Source of the DNA: Paenibacillus camelliae
Lineage (GTDB): Bacteria > Bacillota > Bacilli > Paenibacillales > Paenibacillaceae
Assembly (NCBI RefSeq): GCF_023715345.1
Contig: NZ_JAMBNY010000010.1
Location: 104,861 to 168,860, forward strand
DNA length: 64,000 bases
Direction: 5' to 3'
Part shown: positions 16,905-25,895 of the stretch, piece by piece
Layout: the number at the start of each line of letters is the position of its first letter
How positions within the stretch are numbered: position 1 is the first letter of the stretch
Program-made: the position numbers and the translations under genes
The notes under the pieces: generated by a model
What the model saw: the letters and a program-made list of their open reading frames with translations, nothing else
Told to the model about the DNA's origin: nothing
Databases searched by the model: none

Positions 16905-17951
16905 TTACTTCAATTCAGCAAGCACTTCTTCGATTTTAGCTAGCTCAGACTGCAAGCCACCGCCGCTTAGGTACCAAAGCGGTCCATCTAGATATACAAT
17001 ACGGCCATTTTCATAAGCTGTTGTTTTCTTAATAATGTTGTTTTCCATATCCGCTTGGATGTTGGATTCTCCACCCGTTGCAGCTGTACGGTCGATAACG
17101 AACAATACTTCAGGGTTGAACTCTAGAATTGCTTCAAAGCCAAAGTCAGAGCCATGAGATGAAGACTGAATGTCTTCCGTCACTGGCTTAAAGCCATAGA
17201 TGTCATAAATATATCCAAAGCGAGAATTTTGTGCGAAGCCAGACAATTTACCTTCGTTATACATCGTTACAAGAGATGTTTCAAAGTTGCCAGCTAGTGC
17301 ATTAATTTCTTCAAGCGCACTATCAAATTTAGCTAGGTAATCATCAGCTTCAGCTTTTTTATCGAACATTGTAGCTGCTACATCTACAGATGCTAGGAAT
17401 GTATTCCAATAATCATCCTGCGTTGCACCTACAAAAATAACTGGAGCGATTTCTTTCAGCTCTTCATAATACGTAGATTGACGACCAGAGATAAAAATTA
17501 CATCTGGAGCAAGCTCAGCGATATCTTCAAGCAATGGTGCTTTTAATGTACCTACGCTTGTATACTCATCACTTGCAAACTCTTGTAGATGTGCTGGCAA
17601 AGTAGAATCCTTAGGAAGTCCAACAACACCTTCAACACCTAGTTCATTTAATGTATCTAAGAAACCATAGTCAAATACTACAAGTTTTTCTGGCATTGTT
17701 TCAAACGTTACATCCTCATAATTAATCGTGCCTTTTGCTTCGTCTTCAGTAGATGCTACTGTAGAAGAAACCGTTAGAGGATAAGCTGAATTGCCTTGCT
17801 CATCTGCAGCTGGTTGTTCTGAAGTAACTGGTTGCTCTTCAGTCGTATTACCACCTGTCGTTTTGTTTGCTTCATTCCCCTTTTCAGTTCCACATCCAAC
17901 AAGTAAAACTGAAATTGCCAAGATGGCACTTGCTAATTTCCACATTTTCAT
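16905..17951 (-). CDS. yclQ: Siderophore-binding lipoprotein, YclQ-like
   Basis: 348 residues. Signal peptide with lipobox LLVGC, then an Asn/Thr/Glu linker and a class III periplasmic-binding fold. VVFDYGFLDTLNELGV, VGTLKAPLLEDIAELAPD, IFISGRQS, LFVIDRTAATG and WYLSGGGLQS track recalled B. subtilis YclQ, the petrobactin receptor, from end to end. It is last in the yclN-O-P-Q gene order but has its own Fur box and follows a terminator, so the receptor can be made in excess. The ligand is inferred as a catecholate/citrate siderophore. Confidence 0.9.
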   Translation of the reverse strand: MKMWKLASAILAISVLLVGCGTEKGNEANKTTGGNTTEEQPVTSEQPAADEQGNSAYPLTVSSTVASTEDEAKGTINYEDVTFETMPEKLVVFDYGFLDTLNELGVEGVVGLPKDSTLPAHLQEFASDEYTSVGTLKAPLLEDIAELAPDVIFISGRQSTYYEELKEIAPVIFVGATQDDYWNTFLASVDVAATMFDKKAEADDYLAKFDSALEEINALAGNFETSLVTMYNEGKLSGFAQNSRFGYIYDIYGFKPVTEDIQSSSHGSDFGFEAILEFNPEVLFVIDRTAATGGESNIQADMENNIIKKTTAYENGRIVYLDGPLWYLSGGGLQSELAKIEEVLAELK

Positions 17952-17996
17952 TTTATATCTCTCTCCTTATATATGTTCTATGTACCCCTACAAAAA

Positions 17997-18011
17997 TGAT
18001 AATCATTATCA
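17997..18011. promoter_or_regulatory. Fur box upstream of yclQ (perfect)
   Basis: TGATAATCATTATCA, identical to the 7-1-7 consensus, 45 bp before the yclQ start. A second degenerate half (GATTCTCATTAT, 18020-18031) adjoins it. Confidence 0.85.
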
Positions 18012-18163
18012 CTGACAACGATTCTCATTATAGATGCATTTGTCAGCATCGTCAAGTATATTTTGTAAAATTTATTTGTATCGTCATATTCTTTTCTGAA
18101 ATGTTAACAATCATTCATCTATAGCTAACTAAAACTAACTAGTAACAAGCTTACTATTACAAA

Positions 18164-18203
18164 AGCCCCTTGCAGGTTAGATCGCTCTAATCTACAAGGG
18201 GCT
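18164..18203 (-). terminator. Terminator after yclNOP
   Basis: 18-bp arms with one bulge/mismatch (AGCCCCTTG ... CAAGGGGCT), followed on the minus strand by TTTTG. It lies 18 bp after yclP and separates it from yclQ. Confidence 0.85.
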
Positions 18204-18221
18204 ATATCATTACATGAATCA

Positions 18222-18989
18222 TTACGTATGAGAATTAAAATATATACAAATCCGGCAACCGTTCTGCTCCTGAATCGGAATATCCATGTCGTAAATGTCA
18301 CGCAAAGCATCGGAGTTAATAATTTCGTGTGTTGGTCCGTCTTTTACGAGCTTGCCATCCTTCAGCGCTACAATACGATCAGAGTATACCGATGCAAAGT
18401 TAATATCGTGTAAAACGATAATAACCGTTTTGCCAAGCTCATCAACGAGTCTGCGCAAAATCTTCATAATTTGAACCGAATGCTTCATATCTAAATTATT
18501 GAGTGGCTCATCAAGCAGAATATACTCAGTATCCTGAGCAATAACCATCGCAATGAACGCACGCTGCTTCTGTCCGCCTGACAGCTCATCAATAAATTTA
18601 TGCTGCATATCGCCAAGGTTCATATATTCAATCGCAGTATCCACGAATTTCTCATCTTCGGAATTCAGATGCCCTTTGGAATATGGATAGCGTCCAAAGG
18701 AAACCAGCTCGCGTACCGTCAAGCGAACACTAATATGGTTCGTTTGCTTTAGGATCGATACACGCTTTGCAAATTCACTAGATTTCCACTTCCTAACGCT
18801 GTTCTGGTCCAATAGTACTTCACCAGAATCTGCTTCTAGCAGCCGACTTACCATAGATAGCAGAGTGGATTTGCCGGCGCCGTTCGGCCCGATGAACGAT
18901 GTAATCGTTTTAGGCTCAATCGTAATCGACACGTCCTCTACAACAGGCTTCTTGCCGAATCGTTTCGTTAAATCTTTGATTTGAATCAT
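18222..18989 (-). CDS. yclP: Siderophore ABC transporter ATP-binding protein, YclP-like
   Basis: 255 residues. Walker A GPNGAGKST, signature LSGGQKQRAFIAMVI, Walker B YILLDEPLNNLD and switch His in VLHDIN are present. It overlaps yclO by 4 nt (ATGA), showing translational coupling. Together with YclN, YclO and YclQ it forms a Fe-siderophore importer. A Fur box before yclN implies iron repression of the unit. Confidence 0.93.
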   Translation of the reverse strand: MIQIKDLTKRFGKKPVVEDVSITIEPKTITSFIGPNGAGKSTLLSMVSRLLEADSGEVLLDQNSVRKWKSSEFAKRVSILKQTNHISVRLTVRELVSFGRYPYSKGHLNSEDEKFVDTAIEYMNLGDMQHKFIDELSGGQKQRAFIAMVIAQDTEYILLDEPLNNLDMKHSVQIMKILRRLVDELGKTVIIVLHDINFASVYSDRIVALKDGKLVKDGPTHEIINSDALRDIYDMDIPIQEQNGCRICIYFNSHT

Positions 18990-19942
18990 CCTGCTGCCCT
19001 ACTTTCCTTCAGTAATAGATAAATAAAGTAAATGCCGCCAATAAAGTTAATGATGACACTTAATGTCGTTCGTAGCTCGAAGATATGCTCGACCAAAAAC
19101 TGACCGCCAACGATCGCGATAATGCTAATTAGACTTGCCCCAAGAATAAGAACCGAGTGCTTATAGGTCGTTAAATATTGATAGGCTAAATTAGCTACGA
19201 TCAGCCCTAGAAACGTAATTGGTCCAACTAGTGCTGTGGAAGTTGCAATTAAAACCGATGACAGAATAAGCACATTCATAACCATTCGATCATAATTGAT
19301 ACCAAGGTTCATCGCATTCTCACGACCAAGTGACATGACATCAAGCTTGCCCATCATACGATAGCCGTAAATAAACGCGACGACTAATATAGCGAGGGCG
19401 ATATATAACAGATCCTTCTTCACATTAACAAAATTCGCGAATAGTCGGTTTTGTAGGCTGAGATATTCAACTGGATCAATAATGACCTGCAGAAATGTGA
19501 CGAGACTGCCTAATAGTGTACCGAGAATCATCCCAATGAGCAGTAGCAAATAGATCGGGTGCTTATCTGCTCGGAATAGAAATCGGTACAGTATGAGTGC
19601 AAATAACACCATCGCAATGATCGCTGCCCCAAAGTTAAGATACTTGTTCAATACCCATACCGACATCGAGCCAGCAAAAAAGTAAATTAACGTTTGGACG
19701 ACGGTATACATGGAATCCAGTCCCATAACCGATGGAGTCAGAATTCGATTGTGAGTAATCGTCTGGAATACGACCGTTGAATAAGCGATGGCGATACCTG
19801 TAAGTACCATAGCAGCTACGCGTACCATACGACGTGGAAATGCGTAATCAAAGCCGCCCTTTATATCATAAAAACCATAAAATAAGATGCAAATGATTGC
19901 TAGCACGCCAAGAGCAATAAGCTTTGTACTATTTTTTCGCAT
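18986..19942 (-). CDS. yclO: Siderophore ABC transporter permease, YclO-like
   Basis: 318 residues, FecCD/BtuC-type permease with 8-10 hydrophobic helices; VGPITFLGLIVANLAY is the conserved block contacting the ATPase. Start taken at 19942 (MRKNSTK) with GGGGGAG 5 nt upstream, giving a 14-nt overlap with yclN. Pairs with YclN to form the membrane channel. Confidence 0.9.
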   Translation of the reverse strand: MRKNSTKLIALGVLAIICILFYGFYDIKGGFDYAFPRRMVRVAAMVLTGIAIAYSTVVFQTITHNRILTPSVMGLDSMYTVVQTLIYFFAGSMSVWVLNKYLNFGAAIIAMVLFALILYRFLFRADKHPIYLLLLIGMILGTLLGSLVTFLQVIIDPVEYLSLQNRLFANFVNVKKDLLYIALAILVVAFIYGYRMMGKLDVMSLGRENAMNLGINYDRMVMNVLILSSVLIATSTALVGPITFLGLIVANLAYQYLTTYKHSVLILGASLISIIAIVGGQFLVEHIFELRTTLSVIINFIGGIYFIYLLLKESRAAG

Positions 19943-20885
19943 AGGCTCTCCCCCTAAATAGCATAAATAAGAAGATCGCACTACCGATAACTGCAACGGT
20001 CACATTAACTGGAATTTCGTAAGGATGAACAATGACACGCCCTAAAATATCACAAAGCAATAAAAATGCGACACCTAAAGCAGCAGTATGTGGAATCGTC
20101 TTGCGCAAGTTATCTCCCAAATATAATGACACGATATTGGGTACAATTAAACCTAAAAATGGGATTACCCCGACAGTAAGGACGACAGTTGTTGAAATAA
20201 TGGCAACAAGTACGAGCCCTAGATTCAATACAAGCTTATAGCTCAGTCCTAGATTTTTCGCGAAGTCCTCGCCCATGCCTGCAACCGTAAACTTATTAGC
20301 ATACAGGTAGGCAAGTATAACCGCTGGAATGCTGATGTACAGCAGCTCGTAGCGTCCTGATATCACTAGCGTAAAGCTGCCCATTAGCCAGGATGAGATA
20401 TTTTGAATCAAATCATTTTCATAGGCGAAAAATGTCGTAACTGATGAAAGGATATTACCATACATAATTCCGATTAGCGGAACAAAGATGACATCCTTGA
20501 ATTTAATGCGATCAAGAATTTGCATAAAGACTAACGTTCCGACTAAGGCAAATAGAAAGCTAAATATAATTTGCTGCGTATACGTTACATTCGTGATAAA
20601 CAGCATCGAAATTAATATCCCGAGCTTTGCTGCATCTAATGTACCAGCTGTCGTTGGTGAAACGAATTTGTTACGGCTTAAAGATTGCATGATCAATCCC
20701 GCAATACTCATGCCTGCGCCCGCCAATATAATCGCCATTAAGCGTGGAACCCGACTAATGAGAAAGATTTCAATTTTATCTGTGTTCCCATTAAACAGAT
20801 CACTCAATCTAATATCGATTGCACCAATAAATAGCGATATACATGACAAGACCACAATGGCAATCATTAACATCCAAAGTCTCAT
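19929..20885 (-). CDS. yclN: Siderophore ABC transporter permease, YclN-like
   Basis: 318 residues, first gene of the unit; FecCD family with many hydrophobic helices and the conserved VGVIPFLGLIVPNIVSLYLG block near residue 240. GAGGATG precedes the ATG at 20885. A Fur box lies 42 bp upstream. Confidence 0.92.
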   Translation of the reverse strand: MRLWMLMIAIVVLSCISLFIGAIDIRLSDLFNGNTDKIEIFLISRVPRLMAIILAGAGMSIAGLIMQSLSRNKFVSPTTAGTLDAAKLGILISMLFITNVTYTQQIIFSFLFALVGTLVFMQILDRIKFKDVIFVPLIGIMYGNILSSVTTFFAYENDLIQNISSWLMGSFTLVISGRYELLYISIPAVILAYLYANKFTVAGMGEDFAKNLGLSYKLVLNLGLVLVAIISTTVVLTVGVIPFLGLIVPNIVSLYLGDNLRKTIPHTAALGVAFLLLCDILGRVIVHPYEIPVNVTVAVIGSAIFLFMLFRGRAYAKK

Positions 20886-20926
20886 ACGTCATCCTCATCA
20901 TGTATTTATTATTTCAGTATGAAAAT

Positions 20927-20941
20927 TGAAAACGATTATCA
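20927..20941. promoter_or_regulatory. Fur box upstream of yclN
   Basis: On the minus strand TGATAATCGTTTTCA, 12 of 14 matches to TGATAATNATTATCA. Confidence 0.75.
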
Positions 20942-21105
20942 TTCTGAGTGTACGATTTCAATTATAGTAAAAACAGGCCTTAAAATCAATGACTAGCTTG
21001 TTACGATGCAATGCCATCCTTTGGATTTGCTTTATATGCGTACATATTTTTGAGATTAGTTAACCATGCTAAGTCATAGGTCTAAGGAAAGGAGCGCAAC
21101 GTAAC

Positions 21106-21282
21106 ATGAGTGATAGAAACTATATTCATAATGATCATGAACGCACAGACAATAATGGCCAGCGAAAAAACAAGGTACATGGCGGGGAATTCCGCAATGG
21201 ACGTTTAAGCCAAATCAAGAATAACAATCCGCAAGGCGAAGACGTGCCGAATGAATTTATTAGCCATCGAGATCACGAATAG
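21106..21282 (+). CDS. Small hydrophilic hypothetical protein (58 aa)
   Basis: ATG preceded by AAGGAAAGGAGCGC. The product is highly polar, rich in Asn, His, Asp and Gln (start MSDRNYIHND, end ISHRDHE), with no hydrophobic segment, suggesting a disordered protein. It lies 82 bp before the SDR gene on the same strand and may be co-transcribed. Family not recognised. Confidence 0.6.
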   Translation: MSDRNYIHNDHERTDNNGQRKNKVHGGEFRNGRLSQIKNNNPQGEDVPNEFISHRDHE

Positions 21283-21364
21283 CATGATAAAGCTCGGCTG
21301 CAATGCAGCAGTCGAGTTCAATTATAATTAAAAGCTAAATAAAAACTAAGGAGCGATACATACG

Positions 21365-22150
21365 ATGAGTCATCGTTTTGAGGGTAAGGTTGTATTAATT
21401 ACTGGCGGGGGATCTGGACTTGGTCAAGCCTCTGCTGTGCAGTTAGCTAAGGAGGGAGCGAAGCTTACCTTAGTCGACCTCAGTCAGGAGGGTTTAGAGG
21501 CTTCCAAGAAATTAATCGAGCAGGCTGCACCGCAGGCTGAAGTACTGTTAATTACCGCAGATGTTTCTAATGAACAAGCGGTTCAAGACTTTGTTAATCA
21601 GACGGTTCAGAAATTCGGTCGTATTGATGGCTTTTTCAACAATGCAGGCATTGAAGGCAAGCAAAATCTAACCGAGGATTATGGCATTGAAGAGTTCCGT
21701 AAAGTTGTCAATATTAATCTAAACGGTGTTTTTTACGGGCTAAAATACGTGCTTGAAGTGATGAAAAAGCAAGGCTCCGGTGCGATTGTAAATACGGCTT
21801 CTGTAGGAGGCATCCGTGGAGTGGGCAATCAATCTGGCTATGCAGCAAGTAAGCACGGCGTAGTAGGCTTAACTCGCAACTCGGGCATTGAGTATGGGGA
21901 GTTTGGAATAACTGTCAATGCCATTGCGCCAGGGGCAATTATGACGCCAATGGTGGAAAATTCATTAAAGCAAATAGATCCCGTGAACTGGGAAGAAGCA
22001 GGTAAGCAGTTTGTTTCAAGCAATCCGATGAAGCGCTTTGGTAAACCAGTGGAAGTAGCTAATCTCGTTGCCTTTCTATTATCGGATCAAGCTTCCTTTA
22101 TTAATGCGACAGTTATTCCTATCGATGGTGGTCAATCGTATAAATACTAA
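21365..22150 (+). CDS. Short-chain dehydrogenase/reductase (SDR) family oxidoreductase
   Basis: 261 residues, classical SDR Rossmann fold. Cofactor motif TGGGSGLGQ (residues 13-21), structural NNAG in FFNNAGIEG, catalytic Ser in TASVGGI and YxxxK in YAASKHG are all in place, and Asp in LVDLS after the second strand favours NAD(H). Substrate unknown; glucose dehydrogenase-like and 3-oxoacyl reductase-like members look the same. AAGGAG lies 11 nt before the ATG; a strong terminator follows. Confidence 0.9.
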   Translation: MSHRFEGKVVLITGGGSGLGQASAVQLAKEGAKLTLVDLSQEGLEASKKLIEQAAPQAEVLLITADVSNEQAVQDFVNQTVQKFGRIDGFFNNAGIEGKQNLTEDYGIEEFRKVVNINLNGVFYGLKYVLEVMKKQGSGAIVNTASVGGIRGVGNQSGYAASKHGVVGLTRNSGIEYGEFGITVNAIAPGAIMTPMVENSLKQIDPVNWEEAGKQFVSSNPMKRFGKPVEVANLVAFLLSDQASFINATVIPIDGGQSYKY

Positions 22151-22187
22151 GATTGCCTCTTCAATATGGCTCCGAGATATCGAGCAC

Positions 22188-22223
22188 AAAAAAGTCGACT
22201 GCAGCAATGCAGTCGACTTTTTA
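22188..22223 (+). terminator. SDR gene terminator
   Basis: AAAAAGTCGACTGCA/TGCAGTCGACTTTTT hairpin with 4-nt loop, T-run on both strands; also suits the convergent lipoprotein gene. Confidence 0.9.
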
Positions 22224-22250
22224 TGCGAGCTAATTTAGTCCCTCATGCCT

Positions 22251-23021
22251 TTAAGGAATGAGATGGTATATCTCTATCTTTTCAATTATGCCATCCTTCA
22301 CTTCCAGCTCCATAAAGTTGTATTCCATCGGGTCCTGAACAATATACGCTCCATTATTCTCCTTACTTCTGCCATCATTACTTAGAACAAGCTCTGGATA
22401 TGCGATAAGCGCCTCATCTAACGAGCTGCCGACCTCAATGCCTTTAGTGGTGGGATAACCACTTGCTGTTAATGAGATGGACATTATCCAAAACTGCTCA
22501 CGGTTTTGCTTAGGCGAGAACAGCTCGAGCTGTAGACCTTCATATATAATCGTCTTCTGCAATGATCCTGTTAGTGTGTCGCCCTTTACTTCCTGTACAT
22601 TTGTTGACATCGGCGCACCAAATATCGACTCGAGATCAACTTCATCGTCCAATGCTTTAAGTGGAATGACATGGTCCTCATAAACGATGGCATATTGATG
22701 TTCAAGCGGCACCAATTCGCCCTGAGTGGCAGGTGATGGATTTGGCTGATCATTCGTCAGCCCATCATGCTCGCTATCAGTATGATCGTCGGTTGAGTCA
22801 ACACTCCCACCAATGTTCTGGTCTATGCCCTCAACTGCGATTTGGTCATTGCCCTCACCATTGATCTGTTCATTGCCTGCTCCATCCACTTGCTCCTCAT
22901 GCTTATTAGATTGGTTTTGTGCCACGTTTCCAGCCGTGTCATTGCCTTTACCAGCGCATGCAGAGCAAGCCATTAGTATGACGAGCATTGATAGGATTGC
23001 TATCCAGCTTTTCATGCTCAT
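22251..23021 (-). CDS. Hypothetical lipoprotein with low-complexity linker
   Basis: 256 residues from the ATG at 23021; AGGAAG is 10 nt upstream, and an in-frame GTG three codons earlier is too close to it. A signal peptide with lipobox-like SACAG is followed by about 75 residues of Asn/Gln/Asp/Glu/Gly-rich linker with near-repeats (GNEQINGEGNDQI), then a compact domain (about 110-255) with PLKALDDEVDLESIFG and GIEVGSSLDEALIAYP, which resembles a PepSY/YpmB-like or SLH-adjacent fold but was not identified. The start site sits at the foot of a hairpin. Confidence 0.72.
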   Translation of the reverse strand: MSMKSWIAILSMLVILMACSACAGKGNDTAGNVAQNQSNKHEEQVDGAGNEQINGEGNDQIAVEGIDQNIGGSVDSTDDHTDSEHDGLTNDQPNPSPATQGELVPLEHQYAIVYEDHVIPLKALDDEVDLESIFGAPMSTNVQEVKGDTLTGSLQKTIIYEGLQLELFSPKQNREQFWIMSISLTASGYPTTKGIEVGSSLDEALIAYPELVLSNDGRSKENNGAYIVQDPMEYNFMELEVKDGIIEKIEIYHLIP

Positions 23022-23034
23022 ATCACTCACACTT

Positions 23035-23070
23035 CCTATCGTTAGATTGTATTGCTTACCTAACGATAGG
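23035..23070 (-). promoter_or_regulatory. 5' leader hairpin overlapping the lipoprotein SD
   Basis: Perfect 11-bp arms CCTATCGTTAG (23060-23070 read on minus) and CTAACGATAGG (23035-23045) with a 14-nt loop. The last AGG of the stem is the first half of the SD AGGAAG of the lipoprotein gene, so folding would hide the ribosome-binding site. Confidence 0.6.
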
Positions 23071-23125
23071 ACGTCACCATATGTTGCTGTTCATAAGCTG
23101 TTTTATTCATTTTTTTCGCCTATTA

Positions 23126-23151
23126 GCATCACTCTAGTTTAGAGATGATGC
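23126..23151 (-). terminator. Terminator of the aldo/keto reductase gene
   Basis: GCATCA/TGATGC stem extended by CTCT/AGAG across a bulge; downstream minus strand is TAATAGGCGAAAAAAATG. Weak but well placed 32 bp past the stop. Confidence 0.5.
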
Positions 23152-23183
23152 GCTTCTGCTTGATAGCTTATCGTTTAACTACC

Positions 23184-24077
23184 TTAGCGATGAGCTGTGT
23201 ATACATTCGCTTTGCTAATGGCGCGAATGCGGTCAATCTGCTCGCTAGTCAATGCTGGCATATCGGCAGCTGCTATATTCTGCTTTAGCTGCTCCAGCGT
23301 TCTAGCCCCAGGAATCGCAACGGCAACTGCTGGATGACTAAGTGAGTATCGAATCGCAAGCTGCGTTAAATTCGGATCAATGTTTTGCAGCTGGCTGCGC
23401 AGCTCACGAAGCTCCTCCAGCTCATAGCCTAACACACCTTTTACTGGCTCACGACCAGTTGCTAAAGCACCACTTGCTAACGGCCCGCGTGCAATGACAC
23501 TAATTTCGGATTTTTGTAGCAGTGGAAGTACCTCCTCCTCTGCTCTACGATCCACGATGCTGTACTGGTTCATGACACTCGCGATAGAGGAACGAGCTAC
23601 ATATTCTCGTATTACATTCGGACGAATGGAGGAAATTCCATATGCTCGAATCACACCTTCTTGCTTGAGCTGCTCGAACGCTTCAATCGCTTCCTCTATG
23701 TTATCCTCGATCATTCCGCCATGCAGCTGGTAGAGATCAATATAGTCTGTGCCGAGACGCTGCAAGCTTTGCTTCACTGCACGTAATATGTATTCCTTAG
23801 AGGCATCCCACACCCATCCGTCTTGCCCTGGAATGCGTCGATTCCCAACCTTCGTAGCTAGAATCACTTGATCACGCTTGCCTGCAATAGCTTTTCCAAC
23901 AAGCTCTTCATTACGACCCGCATCATATAAGTCAGCCGTATCAATAAAGTTGACGCCAAGCTCAATTGCTTCATGAATGATACGCGTAGCAGGCGCTTCC
24001 TCTGTGCCTAATGACATGCAGCCTAATCCAATCTCGCTCACCATAAGCTCTGAGCGACCTAATTGATTTTTCTTCAT
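23184..24077 (-). CDS. Aldo/keto reductase
   Basis: 297-residue (alpha/beta)8 barrel NADPH-dependent carbonyl reductase. The catalytic tetrad is visible: Asp in FIDTADLYD, Tyr in the same segment, Lys in ILATKVGN and His in LYQLHGG; the C-terminal VAVAIPGARTLEQLKQN binds the cofactor. Start at 24077 (MKKNQLGRSE) with GGAGGGGG 5 nt upstream. It is probably transcribed alone from the 190-bp gap upstream, in which only the terminator of the next gene is seen. Detoxification of reactive aldehydes is a plausible role beside the VOC/YceI genes. Confidence 0.92.
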   Translation of the reverse strand: MKKNQLGRSELMVSEIGLGCMSLGTEEAPATRIIHEAIELGVNFIDTADLYDAGRNEELVGKAIAGKRDQVILATKVGNRRIPGQDGWVWDASKEYILRAVKQSLQRLGTDYIDLYQLHGGMIEDNIEEAIEAFEQLKQEGVIRAYGISSIRPNVIREYVARSSIASVMNQYSIVDRRAEEEVLPLLQKSEISVIARGPLASGALATGREPVKGVLGYELEELRELRSQLQNIDPNLTQLAIRYSLSHPAVAVAIPGARTLEQLKQNIAAADMPALTSEQIDRIRAISKANVYTAHR

Positions 24078-24179
24078 ACGATCCCCCTCCTGTTCTCCTT
24101 TCATTATAACCAACTTATGAATACGAATCACGCCAATCATACCGATTCAGCATGTGGAACGAATCGACTTGTACGATAT

Positions 24180-24217
24180 AAAAAGCGGCTAATCGGACAT
24201 AACCGACTAGCCGCTTT
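24180..24217 (-). terminator. Terminator of the third VOC dioxygenase
   Basis: AAAGCGGCTA/TAGCCGCTTT arms with TCGG/CCGA inner pairing, T-run on the minus strand. Confidence 0.88.
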
Positions 24218-24270
24218 CTATGAACTTTTATTATGGTCTTTACGATACTTTACAATGGACTTACGATGAA

Positions 24271-25212
24271 TTATTCAATTGGCGTAAGCATCGCTTCAAT
24301 CTCCGCACGTCTACCTTCCAAAAATGGCGGTAGATCAAGCCTTTGACCTAGCTCCTCTATCGATGTATCTACCGTTAAGCCCGGACCATCCGTTGCTAGC
24401 TCGAATACAATTCCATTATGCTCTCGGAAGTACAAGCTTTCAAAATAATATCGATCGGTAATTTTCATGACGTGAAAGCCATGCTCATTAATGCGATCAT
24501 ACCATTGACGCAGCTGCTCGCCATTCTTCACTCGTATCGCCAGATGATGAACGCTGCCTCTCCCAGCTCTCTCCTTCGGCCCTTGCTGCTCGACGATAAC
24601 AATTTCACCGTATGCTTTTCCTTCTACGGACTGGTAAAGTAGTCCTTGCTCTGTTTCTCCTGCCAAAGCGTAACCGAAGATATGCTCTAACGTATGAGCT
24701 AAGCTAGCCGCTGATTCGACCGTCATCTCCACAGCACCCATCCCTAATATTTGGTGCTCCTTAGGAACCGTTGAACCCTCCCATGCCGTCCAGTAATCCG
24801 GCACTTCATCGCCACTCACATGCAGCAGCACCAGTCTAAGTCCATCCACATCCTCAACATGCAGTGCAGCACGACCGATATAGGTTGTCAGCTCACCATG
24901 GGACACACCATACTTGGAAAATCGCTCTCTCCAATAATGAAGACTTTCCACCGAAGGAACGAATAATCCGATACGCGTAATGGCGTTCGTGCCACGATGT
25001 GTTCTGCCGACTGATGGAAGCTCAAAAAACGTTAGCTCTGTCCCTGGACTTCCCGTCATATCACCATAAAATAAGTGATACATGCTAGGATCGTCTTGGT
25101 TGACTGTCTTTTTCACTCGCCGCATGCCTAATATTTCATTATAGAAACGATGATTTTGCTGTGCATTTTTTGTAATCATCGAAATGTGATGATGTCCAGC
25201 AATTTGAAGCAT
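24271..25212 (-). CDS. Ring-cleaving dioxygenase, VOC superfamily (third paralogue)
   Basis: 313 residues, two VOC modules; metal-ligand segments HHHISMI, GSVHHLAIR and IVFELATDGPG are present. Start at 25212 (MLQIAG) because GGAGG is 8 nt upstream; an ATG two codons earlier is only 2 nt from it. A perfect 22-bp palindrome (25230-25251) lies 17 bp upstream, matching those at the other VOC operon and yceI. Same inferred role in quinone or electrophile detoxification. Confidence 0.88.
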   Translation of the reverse strand: MLQIAGHHHISMITKNAQQNHRFYNEILGMRRVKKTVNQDDPSMYHLFYGDMTGSPGTELTFFELPSVGRTHRGTNAITRIGLFVPSVESLHYWRERFSKYGVSHGELTTYIGRAALHVEDVDGLRLVLLHVSGDEVPDYWTAWEGSTVPKEHQILGMGAVEMTVESAASLAHTLEHIFGYALAGETEQGLLYQSVEGKAYGEIVIVEQQGPKERAGRGSVHHLAIRVKNGEQLRQWYDRINEHGFHVMKITDRYYFESLYFREHNGIVFELATDGPGLTVDTSIEELGQRLDLPPFLEGRRAEIEAMLTPIE

Positions 25213-25229
25213 GCTCATAACCTCCATAA

Positions 25230-25251
25230 ATTATCTTAATATTAAGATAAT
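25230..25251. promoter_or_regulatory. Perfect 22-bp operator palindrome at the third VOC gene
   Basis: Half-site ATTATCTTAAT followed by its exact reverse complement. On the minus strand it follows GTGACA-N17, so it would cover the -10 region and block transcription when bound. Confidence 0.65.
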
Positions 25252-25289
25252 CACCCAAAAATAATGTCACTTTATTATATACGATTACA

Positions 25290-25327
25290 GCATGCTGCCC
25301 GCTCCAACTATAGAGCAGGCAGCATGC
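25290..25327 (-). terminator. Terminator of yceI
   Basis: GCATGCTGCC/GGCAGCATGC arms with GCTC/GAGC inner pairing, 18 bp after the yceI stop; T-run is weak. Confidence 0.65.
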
Positions 25328-25344
25328 CGATAACCTTTGTATTA

Positions 25345-25872
25345 TTATGCCGCTGGATTGATTTCCAATTCAACTTTAATTTTAATATCCTTACCTACGA
25401 GCACACCGCCAGTTTCAAGCGCTGCGTTCCAAGTCAAACCAAACTCTTCACGGTTCAGCTTAGCCTCTGCTTCAAAGCCGTATACTTCAACGCCCCAAGG
25501 ATTTTTACCTTTGCCACCGTATTCCACTTCAAACGTAATGGATTTCGTTACGCCTTTAATTGTCAAATCGCCAGTTACTTCATAGTCGTCGCCGTCTTTC
25601 GTAATGCTTGTTGACTTGAAGTCAATCGTAGGATTGTTCTCTACATCAAAAAAATCAGCGGATTTCAAATGATTATCGCGATCCTCACTGCTTGTATCGA
25701 TGCTTGCTACATCGAATGAAAAGGCAATCGTTGCTGTCGTTAGATCAGCAAGATCTGCTGCCTCAATATCTGCAGAATATGCATTGAACTTTCCTCTCAC
25801 CTTAGAAACCATCATATGCTTCACTTCAAAACCTACAGATGAATGCGATTGATCTACTACCCATTTAGCCAT
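25345..25872 (-). CDS. YceI family protein
   Basis: 175-residue lipocalin-like protein; WVVDQSHSSVGFEVKHMMVSKVRG at the start and FEVEYGGKGKNPWG near 120 are the family signature. There is no signal peptide, so it acts in the cytoplasm, unlike E. coli YceI. Family members bind isoprenoid or quinone-like lipids. GGAGG lies 8 nt before the ATG at 25872. Two palindromes (25896-25913 and 25964-25979) over its promoter tie it to the VOC dioxygenase genes. Confidence 0.93.
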   Translation of the reverse strand: MAKWVVDQSHSSVGFEVKHMMVSKVRGKFNAYSADIEAADLADLTTATIAFSFDVASIDTSSEDRDNHLKSADFFDVENNPTIDFKSTSITKDGDDYEVTGDLTIKGVTKSITFEVEYGGKGKNPWGVEVYGFEAEAKLNREEFGLTWNAALETGGVLVGKDIKIKVELEINPAA

Positions 25873-25895
25873 TATAAATTCCTCCAATTCGTTAT

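Noticed and set aside
18020..18031. Second complete Fur box before yclQ
   Set aside because: Only one half resembles the consensus; treated as an extension of the perfect box.
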